Counted from the first letter of the stretch, positions 14,754 to 24,628 are shown. The stretch is DNA of 64,000 bases from Tissierellales bacterium (GCA_028280805.1 JANQLB010000127.1:27017-91016), one strand, 5' to 3'. The notes: generated by a model from the sequence alone, not told the origin. A program made the numbers and translations.

Positions 14754-16754
14754 CTATAGATACAGATTAAACCAATCTGTAATTTCTCTTAGTCTTCTAA
14801 TACGCTGCTTTGGTTTTCCACCTCTACTTAATTCATGGTTTTCTCCTCTAAACATTACTAGCTTTGACTCTACGCCATAATATTTCAACGCAGTAAACAT
14901 CTGTAGACCTTCTACTACCCAGCAACGATAATCTTCCTCTGAATGAATAAATAAAGTAGGTGTTTTAACTTTGTCCGCATACTTAAGTGGTGAATGATAC
15001 CAAAGTTTTTCTTGGTTATCCCAAGGTGTGCCTGCATTTTGATCTTCTACAAAATAGTATCCAATATCTGTCGTACAGAATTTAGAAATCCAATTTGATA
15101 TACTACGTTGAGATGCTGCTGCCTTAAATCGGTCAGTATGACCAATAATCCAATTTGTCATAAATCCACCATAAGAACCTCCAGTAACACCAATTCTCCC
15201 TTTATCAATAAAAGGATATTTTTCTAAAACAGCATCTGTAAATTTCATAATATCATCATAATCTATTGTTCCATACTTTCCTCGAATATCTGCAAACTCA
15301 TTTCCTTTTCCGTCACTTCCTCTTGGATTACAGAAAAATACAACATACCCCTGACTTGCCCAATACTGCATCTCATGAAAGAAGATTTCTCCGTATACAG
15401 TCTTTGGTCCACCATGAATATCTAAAATACCAGGATATTTTTTTCCTTCTTCAAAATCTACAGGCTTCATTACCCATCCATCAATTTGAACTCCGGAATC
15501 CGTTTTAACACTAATATTTTCTAAAGCTGCAACCTTTCTTTCTTGTATTAACCGCTCATTAAACTTGGTTAGCTGTATTTCTTTATTATCTTCCAGCTTA
15601 TAAATCTCTTGAAGTTTCATACCTCTAAAGGCAATGAATAACACATCTCCATCTATAACAGCAAAATCATCTACAGAACCTTTTTGGGAAATTACTTTCT
15701 CAATAGTTCCATTTATATCAATCTTATTTAAAAATGCACTGTTCTTTTCGGTTGTTAAGAAGTACAAATATTCCCCGTCTATTTTCATTTGACCTCCAGA
15801 ACCAAGTCGTGAATCAGTACCTACAGAATTTCTTGCGGCATAATCAAAATCAGGAGTAATACATTTTCTTTCTTTTGAATTAATATTAATTAAATAGAAC
15901 TTACCATTCTGGTTTATACCATATTTTTTCATGTTATTACCTATACAAATCAACTGACTTTCTGTAAGAAAATATACATTGTTATACCTAAATTTTTCAA
16001 TGGGAGTTACCTGTTCTATTTTTGCAGTTGCCAAATCAGATATATAGATTGTATTTTGTATCTCCATCTTATCAGTAAAGCTGTTTCCAATGAATACAAC
16101 TTTTGTTTTTTCTTTATTTAATTCAAATCCTTCTACATTTAACTCTTTGTCTGTTAATACTTGAACATTACCAGTATCTAAAGAATATATACAGAGTGTA
16201 TGTCTATTTTTATTAGTAAATCCTAAACCATTTCCCCAAAATGGAATCTCTTCTAATATCTCATAATCTTTTTCTTCTTTTCTTCTCTTTAATTCTTCTT
16301 TTTTATCAGTTTCACTTAGTTTAGTTATATCTTTATTAAATGGATTAAATAAACACTTAAAGATATACTTATTGTCATCAAGCTGTTTAATCTCTTTTAC
16401 GTTGTATGGAATTTTAAATGCTTTCTGAGCCTCTCCTCCATTAACAGAAATCTTATAGAACTGTGTAAATTCCTCACCTTTTTCTTTTTTATCTTTATTC
16501 TTAGAGTCTCTTAAACCTGTGAAAAGAATATGCTGACTATCCTCCATCCATATGAAGTTGGACTCTTTGTTAGAAGCTGTTAGTTGAAAATAACTATTAT
16601 CATGTATGTTATACAGCCATAAATTTGATGAATAATTATTATCCTCTACATTTGCTTGAGAAACTACAAAACAAGCATATTTACCATCTGGTGAATACTT
16701 AATTGCAGATAAAAACTTAAAATTAATAAACTCGTCTAACTGAATCTTTTTCAT
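14754..16754 (-). CDS. S9-family serine peptidase (acylaminoacyl-peptidase type)
   Basis: A 666-residue cytoplasmic peptidase with no signal sequence. Residues about 1-390 are WD40/TolB-like beta-propeller repeats (KYSPDGKYACFVVS at the start) that gate substrate entry. Residues about 415-666 are the alpha/beta-hydrolase domain with a complete triad: Ser527 in GVTGGSYGGFM, Asp608 in HSEEDYRCW and His640 in GENHELSRGG. The family cleaves short oligopeptides or N-acylated residues and takes part in peptide recycling. Length is normal. A strong AGGAGG site precedes the ATG. It is a single-gene unit ended by the terminator at 14594. Confidence 0.9.
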   Translation of the reverse strand: MKKIQLDEFINFKFLSAIKYSPDGKYACFVVSQANVEDNNYSSNLWLYNIHDNSYFQLTASNKESNFIWMEDSQHILFTGLRDSKNKDKKEKGEEFTQFYKISVNGGEAQKAFKIPYNVKEIKQLDDNKYIFKCLFNPFNKDITKLSETDKKEELKRRKEEKDYEILEEIPFWGNGLGFTNKNRHTLCIYSLDTGNVQVLTDKELNVEGFELNKEKTKVVFIGNSFTDKMEIQNTIYISDLATAKIEQVTPIEKFRYNNVYFLTESQLICIGNNMKKYGINQNGKFYLININSKERKCITPDFDYAARNSVGTDSRLGSGGQMKIDGEYLYFLTTEKNSAFLNKIDINGTIEKVISQKGSVDDFAVIDGDVLFIAFRGMKLQEIYKLEDNKEIQLTKFNERLIQERKVAALENISVKTDSGVQIDGWVMKPVDFEEGKKYPGILDIHGGPKTVYGEIFFHEMQYWASQGYVVFFCNPRGSDGKGNEFADIRGKYGTIDYDDIMKFTDAVLEKYPFIDKGRIGVTGGSYGGFMTNWIIGHTDRFKAAASQRSISNWISKFCTTDIGYYFVEDQNAGTPWDNQEKLWYHSPLKYADKVKTPTLFIHSEEDYRCWVVEGLQMFTALKYYGVESKLVMFRGENHELSRGGKPKQRIRRLREITDWFNLYL

Positions 16755-17266
16755 TATATAAAACCTCCTTTTATAATTTTATAAAACTAAATTAAACTTT
16801 ATTATATTATTAAACCATATCTTTTTAAAAAAATTTCTTTTTGTACTCCCAGTAATACTATCAATATCTGAATAATAAGGTCTGAATATTTTAGTAATAA
16901 CAATAATAAATTTTAATATTGTAAATACTCACAGTGATATGAACATTATTTTAATAAGTAATTTAAACATACCTTTCAAAATATTGTCACTTATCCTCTA
17001 ATATTTAGCTGTCTCGAATTATTATTATAATATTTTGAATTCTTTGTAAATATTTAAATTCCTGCTAAAATCAGCTTTTTTACTTCGAATTTTTGTAACA
17101 CATACTTTGGAATGTTGAGTTTTACTAGCATTTTAGCTTTTTTAAATAAATTTATTGAAATTAATAGAATTTAAATATTTGATTTTGATAAGTTTATTAT
17201 AAGAAATGATAGTAGTATAAGATAAATATTTTTAAGATTTTATTTAAAACAGTAGCTTAACAATAT
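16755..17266. other. Intergenic region without visible features
   Basis: About 510 AT-rich bases upstream of the S9 peptidase gene. Both strands are full of stops. A short GCTAAAATCAGC hairpin with a T tail near 17075 is the only structure seen, and it is weak. Confidence 0.5.
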
Positions 17267-17473
17267 TTAAAATTGATATTGGAGAAATTTATCAATACTA
17301 TTTGGAGTAGGCAGTATAGAAAAATCATAATTATCTAAGTTATCATATGTAACTACGAAAATATAATTATTGATAATATGGTAATCAAGCTTATTATATG
17401 ACTGTAAATCTAAAGATTTAAACGGATGTTTCTTAAATTTCTTATAATATATATTAAAATCTACATCAGTCAA
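17267..17473 (-). CDS. Short hypothetical ORF, possibly a gene remnant
   Basis: A 68-residue reading frame rich in Tyr, Asn and Asp (NYIFVVTYDNLDNYDFSILP). The only start is a TTG without a ribosome site, and the same frame stays open for about 14 further codons upstream without any start. It therefore looks like the C-terminal remainder of a decayed gene more than an expressed small protein. No domain is recognised. Confidence 0.25.
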   Translation of the reverse strand: MTDVDFNIYYKKFKKHPFKSLDLQSYNKLDYHIINNYIFVVTYDNLDNYDFSILPTPNSIDKFLQYQF

Positions 17474-17560
17474 GAATAATTTATACTTGACTTTTTCTAA
17501 TGATAGAACTAATTACCCATTTTTATCTCAATTAACCATTCAGCGTTTAAATTATTTAAT

Positions 17561-19255
17561 CTATCCTTCTATAGTATAAAGCTCCTTACTATCAGGAATT
17601 GTTACTATAAAATTATTACCTTCTTCATTTACTATCAAATCAACAGTTCCTTCATATTTACTGAGAATTTTTTTAATAATATATAGCCCCAATCCATTTC
17701 CTCTAGTACCTTTAGTACTAAATCCCTTATTAAAAATCTTCTGTCGAATTGACTCAGGTATAATAGGGGTATTGTTAAATACTTCAAAAATATAATTTCC
17801 TAGATAATAATTAATTTTAATCTTTAATAGTTTATTTTCTTCTTCTGAATTGATTAATGCAAACATTGCATTATTAGTTAAATTAATTACTATCTTTATT
17901 AATTCATTAATTGTAACAGGCAACTCATCTGTAAGCTTTGTAGTTTCAACTTCTACTTTAATATTTTCTTTCCTTGCTTCAGTAATTATCATGTTTAAAA
18001 TTACCTCTAACTCCGGTACACCAATTTCAAATTCCTTAGTAATATTCGTTCCTTCTTTAACAACGTTCCTTAAATATTGTACGGCACGTTCTTGATAATT
18101 CATCTCCAACAACCCTTGAATAATTTGTAAATGATTCATAAAATCATGCTTATAAATCCTAAGCTTATCGTTAACCTTTTCACTAAGAGTTAATCTATAA
18201 TCTATTATTTCCTTTTGAACTATAGTCTTAGAAAATGCCAGGGTTTGCAAAATGATAACGATTGATACTATAGTACTTACGAAACCTAATACCAAAAGAA
18301 TTCCTCTTAACCCGTTTTGAGTTGACCCAATCAAACTATTTAAAGGCACTAAACTTACTAAATACCATTTAATGGATTCGATCATACTAACTCCCATAAC
18401 CATTTTTTTATCGTCAATTACTACTTCCTTCATTTTTAGATTTGTGTCATTTTTATAAAAAGATGTAATTAAATCTTTATTAATATCTATTGATGATGAA
18501 CCTATTATTGGGGTAAAATTTTGATTATAGATAGAGATTTTATTATCCTTAACTAAAGCTGTACTTCCATCACTATCTAAATCTATCAGTTTTTCTTGAT
18601 TGATATATGCAAAAAAATACCCAACCGTATTATCCTCATTTTCGTTATCTAATTCATTATCAGAATCGCTTCTCATATCATAAGGAATGATATGAGAAAT
18701 ATCCCTAAAAAGAATAAGTTTTTTTTCTTTAACTCCTTTTTCACATTCAACATAAGTATTAAATAATACTTCTTCTATTTCACTTGATATAGAGTCTTTA
18801 TGCTTTAAGCCTTCCATTAGCATATTCTGATTAAATTTTAACAACCCTTTAGCTGAATAAATTCTTCCATCGTTAATATAACAAAATGCATCATCAATAT
18901 AAAAATTATTTTCTACAACCTCACGAAGCTTTTGTGTTATATGATTGTCAATCTTATCCTGATAATTAGGAGCAACTGTTTTATATTTAGAAATTGAAGC
19001 TCCTACTGCTAGGTCGTCCGTAAACTCTTTTACAGAATTTATAATTCCTGTGAGTTTTAACTCTACAGTCTCTGTTGTTTTTTTAAGAACATTCTTTAAT
19101 ACTATAATTTTTTCTTGTTTCACAACTTCTATAGTACGTGAATGAATAAAATAGATATTTAAAATGATAGGTAAAAAAATCAGAAGAATAAATAAAGCTA
19201 TCCATTTTTTCCTTTCTGTAGTATCTACAATTATTCTTTTAAAAAGGCTGTTCAA
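17561..19255 (-). CDS. Orphan membrane sensor histidine kinase, CitA/DcuS (Spo0B-like) type
   Basis: About 564 residues. A first membrane helix at about 14-34, a large extracytoplasmic sensor region (about 36-315, cache-like), and a second helix near 320-342 precede a Spo0B-type dimerisation segment with the phosphoacceptor motif KHDFMNHLQIIQGLLEMN. The HATPase_c domain follows, with N box (VINLTNNAMFAL) and G boxes (RGNGLGLYIIKKIL). This is the H-box type of citrate/dicarboxylate sensors and related kinases. Start TTG 19255 is favoured by a GAGGTG site seven bases upstream. No response regulator is adjacent, so the partner must be encoded elsewhere. Confidence 0.85.
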   Translation of the reverse strand: MNSLFKRIIVDTTERKKWIALFILLIFLPIILNIYFIHSRTIEVVKQEKIIVLKNVLKKTTETVELKLTGIINSVKEFTDDLAVGASISKYKTVAPNYQDKIDNHITQKLREVVENNFYIDDAFCYINDGRIYSAKGLLKFNQNMLMEGLKHKDSISSEIEEVLFNTYVECEKGVKEKKLILFRDISHIIPYDMRSDSDNELDNENEDNTVGYFFAYINQEKLIDLDSDGSTALVKDNKISIYNQNFTPIIGSSSIDINKDLITSFYKNDTNLKMKEVVIDDKKMVMGVSMIESIKWYLVSLVPLNSLIGSTQNGLRGILLVLGFVSTIVSIVIILQTLAFSKTIVQKEIIDYRLTLSEKVNDKLRIYKHDFMNHLQIIQGLLEMNYQERAVQYLRNVVKEGTNITKEFEIGVPELEVILNMIITEARKENIKVEVETTKLTDELPVTINELIKIVINLTNNAMFALINSEEENKLLKIKINYYLGNYIFEVFNNTPIIPESIRQKIFNKGFSTKGTRGNGLGLYIIKKILSKYEGTVDLIVNEEGNNFIVTIPDSKELYTIEG

Positions 19256-19470
19256 TATTAACACCTCAATTTCACCTATACAAAACCTAGCCTTAATTAT
19301 CTCCTATTTATTAAGATATAAGTTAAATAAGAAAATTTCTGTTACATTATATCATATTTCTACATACCTTGGTATATATATAATTTTATTAAATTACGAG
19401 AACTATTATAAAAAATTATAATAAAAATTTTAAAAAATTTAGTAAGTAAAATTAAGGTTTAATATTGTGT

Positions 19471-19498
19471 ACACATTGTAGAGAGAATTCATATAATA
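19471..19498 (+). promoter_or_regulatory. Possible sigma-K/sigma-E type sporulation promoter
   Basis: CATATAATA (19490-19498) fits the CATAnnnTA -10 pattern of sigma-K. ACAC (19471-19474) lies 15 bp upstream as a possible -35 (mACm). It is placed just upstream of a small Cys-rich gene. Short motifs like this occur by chance in AT-rich DNA. Confidence 0.4.
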
Positions 19499-19543
19499 TA
19501 TTAGCCTATGTGATAGGCAATATAATTCAAGGGGGAATTGTTA

Positions 19544-19675
19544 ATGTCAGATGCTAAAGGCTTATGCGGTGGATTCTTCGGATGCAATAGCGAATTGCTA
19601 TTTTTCTTCCTATTGCTAGTTGTTCTATTCTGTTATCCTTGTTTAGGATTTGGTGGTTATGGCTGCAGTAAATAA
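19544..19675 (+). CDS. 43-aa Cys/Gly-rich small membrane protein
   Basis: A short gene with ATG 19544 preceded by a GGGGGA site. It encodes a Gly/Cys-containing N terminus (GLCGGFFGCNS), one strongly hydrophobic helix (LLFFFLLLVVLFCYPCLG) and a GFGGYGCSK tail, with six cysteines in 43 residues. Small hydrophobic Gly/Cys/Tyr proteins of this sort (compare YjcZ-type proteins) are made during sporulation in Firmicutes and associate with the spore surface or membranes. A sporulation-like promoter and a perfect terminator bracket it, giving a compact monocistronic unit. Confidence 0.65.
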   Translation: MSDAKGLCGGFFGCNSELLFFFLLLVVLFCYPCLGFGGYGCSK

Positions 19676-19711
19676 ATTAGCGAGCCTCGGAATAAACATA
19701 CAACAACATTA

Positions 19712-19742
19712 AAAAGGAGCCTTTAATTGGCTCCTTCTTTAT
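19712..19742 (+). terminator. Intrinsic terminator after the 43-aa gene
   Basis: AAGGAGCC / GGCTCCTT is a perfect 8-bp stem with a T-rich tail. It overlaps the last codons of the convergent BsuPI-domain gene. Confidence 0.8.
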
Positions 19743-20739
19743 TATTTATTATAATTAAGGGTTCAATTATAATATCCTTAATCGCCATTATTTCGTCATT
19801 ATTTATTTTTCTCCTGTTTTTTAATCTTGCAAATATCTTCACAGTAATAGTATATTTACCTTGTGAAACCTTATTCCCCTCATTGTCTTTGTAGTCCCAG
19901 ACCTCATTGAATAATAGTCTTTCATCCTTTTTTAATGTAATGTCAACTATAGCTTGTGTAAAAGATTTGTCATGCGACCATCTATAGACTTCTTGATTAT
20001 TTTGATCTGTAATAAAAATATCAAATTTTTGACCTGAACCAAAATAAATCTCTAAATCTTCGTCTGAATCATTTTGCAGTGAAAAGTCAAGTTTAACTTC
20101 TCTGTTTTCCTGTTTAACATCCATCTCTGTAATAAACAGTCCCGTCAAAGGCTTTTTTAATTCTTCTTCTCTCTGTTTTGCCCATTCAATAAATTCAGGA
20201 CTTAATAATTTTTCTGCTTTTTCTTCTATAGGTTCAATAATTTTAACTTCTTCTGGTAAAACTCTTACTTCATATTCAAATGAAGGTTTTGGATTTTTTG
20301 TTTCTTCTATTTTATCTTTAAATGAATTCATCATCTGAATAAGATTTTCCTCATTTAAGTCAAGGGCTACATTGAGATTTTCATTACTCAGTTTAACTGC
20401 CATGGGATGTTCTGTCATACCTCCAGAAAACCAAATCTTTAAAAAATATGAATCTGTGTACTCTATGGGAAAACTTATAATATAAAAACCTGAGCCAATA
20501 TTCTGATGATAATATGTATCATAAAGCTCCTGATAGGTTAATCTGCCTTCAACTAGTGCTTTTAATGCTTCCCAGCTGAGAAGTTGTTTTTGCTGTGAAT
20601 CACTTTGTTGTACTGGTGGTGTTTTTACTGCCATAGAATCACTGTAAAGTATAACCGTACAGCATAGAACTGTTACTAATATAACAGCAAAAGTAATGGT
20701 CTTACTATGCTTCTTTAGTTTGGTAATAATGGTACTCAC
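19723..20739 (-). CDS. Exported BsuPI-domain protein
   Basis: A 338-residue protein with an N-terminal membrane anchor or signal (about residues 14-33) and a C-terminal BsuPI-like domain at about 205-320, named after the B. subtilis intracellular proteinase inhibitor: LDFSLQNDSDEDLEIYFGSG, then KFDIFITDQNNQEVYRWS, then a GKYTITVKIFA strand. The middle holds a Glu/Pro-rich linker (EVKIIEPIEEKAEKLLSPEF). BsuPI domains are immunoglobulin-like and often sit in surface proteins; protease inhibition is not implied. GTG is the only possible start, but it sits almost on its AAAGGG site, which is unusual. Confidence 0.7.
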   Translation of the reverse strand: MSTIITKLKKHSKTITFAVILVTVLCCTVILYSDSMAVKTPPVQQSDSQQKQLLSWEALKALVEGRLTYQELYDTYYHQNIGSGFYIISFPIEYTDSYFLKIWFSGGMTEHPMAVKLSNENLNVALDLNEENLIQMMNSFKDKIEETKNPKPSFEYEVRVLPEEVKIIEPIEEKAEKLLSPEFIEWAKQREEELKKPLTGLFITEMDVKQENREVKLDFSLQNDSDEDLEIYFGSGQKFDIFITDQNNQEVYRWSHDKSFTQAIVDITLKKDERLLFNEVWDYKDNEGNKVSQGKYTITVKIFARLKNRRKINNDEIMAIKDIIIEPLIIINNKEGAN

Positions 20740-21181
20740 CCTTTCTTAAAACTTATTATTCTTATCTGATAACTTATAATTCTAACAGCCTTGTTTCTAA
20801 ATCTGTAAGTGCTGAACTTAAACCAAATTCAGTATTTGGGTAATTATGTAAAGATTAAGTCTTATTTTATTTTAGACGTAAAATATCTATTATTTGTTCT
20901 GCACAAGTTCAATTTTTATGTTATTTTTTCCATATATACTCTCAATTTTTTTATTCTTTTACTTAACTTTGTATAATATTTAGTCTTTTCTTTTATTCTT
21001 ACTTCATACCCATTCATAAAAATACAGGGAGAAAACCTAATAATGATTTTTCAAAAAAAAGAAGGAAACTATACTTAAAATTCACTCTCTACCTGAGTTT
21101 CAATCAGTTAATTTCCTTCATTTTGCAGTATATAATTATTATTTTATCTAATCAACTTATTTGTCTTATTAATTTTTTAAA
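20740..21181. other. Intergenic region
   Basis: About 440 bases holding the terminator of the EFR1-type gene at its right end and otherwise AT-rich sequence with no coding signal that I can see. Confidence 0.5.
21048..21119 (-). terminator. Intrinsic terminator of the flavodoxin/ferredoxin gene
   Basis: On the minus strand GAAGGAAA / TTTCCTTC pairs across a long loop and is followed by a run of eight or more T. It lies about 60 bases beyond the stop codon. Confidence 0.65.
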
Positions 21182-21973
21182 TTAATCTTCATTAATAAGC
21201 TCATTTATCTTAATAAAAGGATTAATATATCTACCTCGCTTCTTAGTTTTTTCACCAAACTGTACGGATTTCTTAGGGCATAAATGCAGACATGCAAGAC
21301 ATAGTTGACAAGTTAAACTCATCCATTTAGGTTTTTCATCCACCATTTCAATATTCTTTACCGAACACACCTTAGCACATAAACCGCAAGAATTACAATC
21401 TTCTGTTACGTAGAATTTTTTATCTTCAGTATTGACCTTTCTTAAAAAGCCCTTATAATTGAATATAACAGGACCTATATACTCCATTAAACTCTTATCA
21501 ATTTTACTTTCTCTTTCAGATACTATATTAGCAATTTTTTGAGCTTTAATTTCAGCATTTTTATGTAAGGATTTTTGTTTTTTCTCACTAGTGACATCCC
21601 ATGTCCACAATATAAAATTATCTACCATTCTCACGTAAAATCCTGAATCAATACTCTTTCTTTTTAAATATAGTGCTTTTTTCATCTGGGAAAGTGCACC
21701 ACCGGGAAGACCCTTAGCAAAAGTAACAACTACAAATATATACTTTGTTTTGTCTAAATTAACTTTATCAATGAATTCTAGAACAATTTGAGGAACTCCA
21801 AAATAATACTTCGGGAATATAATTCCAATAACTTCTGTTGCTTCAATTTTATGATTTTGCTTTAATACTTTTGGTATTGAAACACACTCACTATTATCTA
21901 AATTTTGAGAAATATCCTTTGCCATCTTTAGTGAATTTCCTGTTCCGGTAAAATAATAAAGAGTTGTTTTCAT
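21182..21973 (-). CDS. EFR1-type flavodoxin plus 2[4Fe-4S] ferredoxin protein
   Basis: About 263 residues. The N-terminal flavodoxin-like domain (FMN loop YYFTGTGNSLKMAK) is followed at about 195-240 by a ferredoxin domain with two clusters: CNSCGLCAKVC and CQLCLACLHLCPKK. Proteins of this EFR1 design are soluble electron carriers common in anaerobes. The start is ATG 21973 with a GGAGG site; the longer reading has none. It lies just downstream (about 90 bases) of the ABC-2 permease pair on the same strand and may be cotranscribed with it. Redox partner unknown. Confidence 0.85.
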   Translation of the reverse strand: MKTTLYYFTGTGNSLKMAKDISQNLDNSECVSIPKVLKQNHKIEATEVIGIIFPKYYFGVPQIVLEFIDKVNLDKTKYIFVVVTFAKGLPGGALSQMKKALYLKRKSIDSGFYVRMVDNFILWTWDVTSEKKQKSLHKNAEIKAQKIANIVSERESKIDKSLMEYIGPVIFNYKGFLRKVNTEDKKFYVTEDCNSCGLCAKVCSVKNIEMVDEKPKWMSLTCQLCLACLHLCPKKSVQFGEKTKKRGRYINPFIKINELINED

Positions 21974-22065
21974 GTTAAAACCTCCTAATTTTATTGATAG
22001 TTTTATATTTATCTCATACTTTGATTCAGTGCATATGTTAGAGTTTATTAAATTCATAATCTTTA

Positions 22066-23295
22066 TTAATACCTTCTTATGGAAGCCAAAACAAAATTAA
22101 TTAAGAATAAAATTATACCTATTGCAGATAGAATAACTAGATTATAAGTTATTTCACTAAAGGGCAAGTTAAAAATTAAACTGTCCACTAAAGCATCCAC
22201 TCCCCAATAGGTAGGAGTTAATCTAGCTAAAGATTGAAGATTTTCAGGATAAAGCTCAATACTCCAAAAAGATCCACCTAAGAGTCCTAATAGAATTACA
22301 AATAATGGTGCAAAACTTTGAAGTACAACTTGATTGTTAAAAATATTAGTGAAAAATAAAACTAAACTAGATATTGCTAAAGTAAAAAACAAATAAATTA
22401 TAATGACTTGAAATATAAGACTAATATCGGTTATATTGAAAAAATTAATTAAAGAAATAAACTGAACTAAAAGAAGTATCATTCCAACTCCAATTATTCC
22501 TACCATATTTCCCATAGATAACTGAAAAGTATTATATCCACTTACCTTTAATCTTTTATATACATTTGAATTCTTTTCTTTAACAATAGAAGTAGAACAG
22601 AAAATAAGATAAATAGTTGTAAAAACAAGACTCATACCTAGTGCTGACTGCTTAGGCAGTATACTTTCATCAATAGTTAATCTAACTTGTTTTTCTGTTT
22701 CAGGTACAGTAATTTCAATATTTATAGGAAGATCAAATCTTTCGCTTTTCCATAGATTGTCCGAATATTTTAAAGACTGTTCAAAAGGGTTCTGATATTT
22801 TGTTATATTATATATCTTGCAGATATTTTCAAACTTATTTGCTGTCTTAATATCGCCTATCTCTGGTAATACCTCAGATGCAACAATGTCTCCTAAAGCA
22901 GCACCTGCAATACTTTCTTCAAGATAATATATGTCTATAATATTGTGAATATCTTCTTTAAGTATATTCTCTTTAAGATTATCCTTTAAAACATATATAG
23001 CTTCTATTCTATTATCATAAAGAAGCTTAAAAGCATCTTCTTTACTTACATGAATAATTTTTAGCAGTTCATTTTTACTGATATTTTCTACAATTCTTCC
23101 AGAAACATCTGTATTATCCTCATCAATGATAGTTATGGGTATCTTTGTGAATTCACCACTGTTCCTAAAAACAAGACCAACAGCATTAAAAAAAATAAAA
23201 GGGACAATTAAGCTGATTATGAAAAGTGTTCTGTTTTGAAATAAAATCTTTATTCTTAATAAACTAAAATAAATAATTCTCATGCCATCACCCAT
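22066..23295 (-). CDS. ABC-2 type transporter permease (second of a pair)
   Basis: A 409-residue permease with one N-terminal helix (about 22-42), a large extracytoplasmic loop (about 45-215), and five C-terminal helices (about 220-405), the layout of YhgE/DrrB/NatB-like ABC-2 exporters that come in pairs. It contains the SALGMSLVFTTIYLIFCST segment and ends with a TPTYWGVDALVDSL motif near the last helix. It overlaps the upstream paralog by 8 bases, so translation is likely coupled. No ATP-binding subunit is next to it; the ATPase must be supplied from elsewhere. Substrate unknown. Confidence 0.8.
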   Translation of the reverse strand: MGDGMRIIYFSLLRIKILFQNRTLFIISLIVPFIFFNAVGLVFRNSGEFTKIPITIIDEDNTDVSGRIVENISKNELLKIIHVSKEDAFKLLYDNRIEAIYVLKDNLKENILKEDIHNIIDIYYLEESIAGAALGDIVASEVLPEIGDIKTANKFENICKIYNITKYQNPFEQSLKYSDNLWKSERFDLPINIEITVPETEKQVRLTIDESILPKQSALGMSLVFTTIYLIFCSTSIVKEKNSNVYKRLKVSGYNTFQLSMGNMVGIIGVGMILLLVQFISLINFFNITDISLIFQVIIIYLFFTLAISSLVLFFTNIFNNQVVLQSFAPLFVILLGLLGGSFWSIELYPENLQSLARLTPTYWGVDALVDSLIFNLPFSEITYNLVILSAIGIILFLINFVLASIRRY

Positions 23296-24493
23296 TTCTC
23301 TGCTTTAATTTTATAGCTGAAAATAAAACCAAGAATACTGATGATATTAACAATACAGCTATGCTGGTATAAACATTTTCCATTCTAAATCCTTTAATCA
23401 GAAACAAAAACCCTTTAATTATCCAATAGTTAGGAGTTAACTGAGCTATGCTGTGTATAAACGAAGGCATAAGCTTTAACGGAAAAAAGCTTCCTCCTAT
23501 TAAACCAAATAATAATATTCCTATATTTCCAATAAGTGTTGCCAGTTCTTCTGTTCTTATTATACTACCTATAAACACAGCTAAGCTTGAAATATGCAAC
23601 AAGCTGATAACTAAAAATATTATAATATTAGAAAAAGAATACCTTATGTTAGTTCCCATAATTAAAAATAAAGGAAATAAAAACAGAAAAACTTGTAATA
23701 ATCCTAGAAATACAAGTGAAGCTATTTTACTAAGAATAAACTTTAGAATACTTCCTGAAGATACTCTGTATCTATCTAAGCACATGGTGTCCTTTTCATA
23801 AATTATAAGATTAGCACCTATTAATCCCATATACATTACTAATAGTACTCCTGAAGCTATTATAAAATATTCCATGGATGTAGATGATGGTATAGTAGTT
23901 ATGGGCTTGTACTCAAATAGTCTATCTCTGCCTAAGGAAGTTAAGATCATATCTAAGGAAAAAGCATTATTTATTTTCCTTACATCTTCATTAGGAATAC
24001 CTATCTTTTTTATCTGATTATAAAGAGAATATACAGCTACATCAGCAGTTTGAACATACTTTGAATAGCTTTCCATAATATTTTTAAGTATTAAACTTTT
24101 AAGTGGTTCTTGAGGGTTTATAGTTAAATTAATAGGTTTGTTCTGAAAATGCAATAAACTTTCAGAAAATCCTTCAGGAATTTGAATTATAGCATTTATT
24201 TCTCCCGTACTAAATTTCTCAATAGCTTCATTTTCATCATGTTCAATGATTCTAAATAACTTAGAAAACTGCTCATTACTCTTAAAATCATTAATAAGCA
24301 TTAGACTAGCTTCACTTTTATCTTTGTTAACCAGACCAATATCAATTTGATCTACAATGCTTTTATGTTCCACAAAATCTTTAAATGCAAAGCCTAGTAA
24401 TCCTAGTATTAGTAAAGGAAATATAATTGAAATTACTAATAACTGTTTAAAATGAAATATCATTTTTATATCTTTTATCATAAGTCTAAGCAT
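23288..24493 (-). CDS. ABC-2 type transporter permease (first of a pair)
   Basis: About 401 residues with the same topology as its downstream neighbour: one helix at about 18-38, an extracytoplasmic loop, then a cluster of C-terminal helices. Shared features include a GLIGGSFFPLKLMP loop and the LTPNYWIIKGFLFL segment, aligned with GLLGGSFWSIELYP and LTPTYWGVDALV in the partner, so the two arose by duplication. Start ATG 24493 has an AAGAAGTGAT site; the longer reading adds 13 residues without one. The pair would form a heterodimeric membrane channel. No ATPase gene lies on either side. Confidence 0.8.
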   Translation of the reverse strand: MLRLMIKDIKMIFHFKQLLVISIIFPLLILGLLGFAFKDFVEHKSIVDQIDIGLVNKDKSEASLMLINDFKSNEQFSKLFRIIEHDENEAIEKFSTGEINAIIQIPEGFSESLLHFQNKPINLTINPQEPLKSLILKNIMESYSKYVQTADVAVYSLYNQIKKIGIPNEDVRKINNAFSLDMILTSLGRDRLFEYKPITTIPSSTSMEYFIIASGVLLVMYMGLIGANLIIYEKDTMCLDRYRVSSGSILKFILSKIASLVFLGLLQVFLFLFPLFLIMGTNIRYSFSNIIIFLVISLLHISSLAVFIGSIIRTEELATLIGNIGILLFGLIGGSFFPLKLMPSFIHSIAQLTPNYWIIKGFLFLIKGFRMENVYTSIAVLLISSVFLVLFSAIKLKQRNG

Positions 24494-24628
24494 AATATCA
24501 CTTCTTTTTAAGTATTTAAATAAAAGTAGCATGGGTTTTTAATTATATAATCCATACTCTATTTTAAATTATATAAGAATTTAAAATCCTATTCAATTTA
24601 AATATTAAAATTTATCTTATAAATATTA

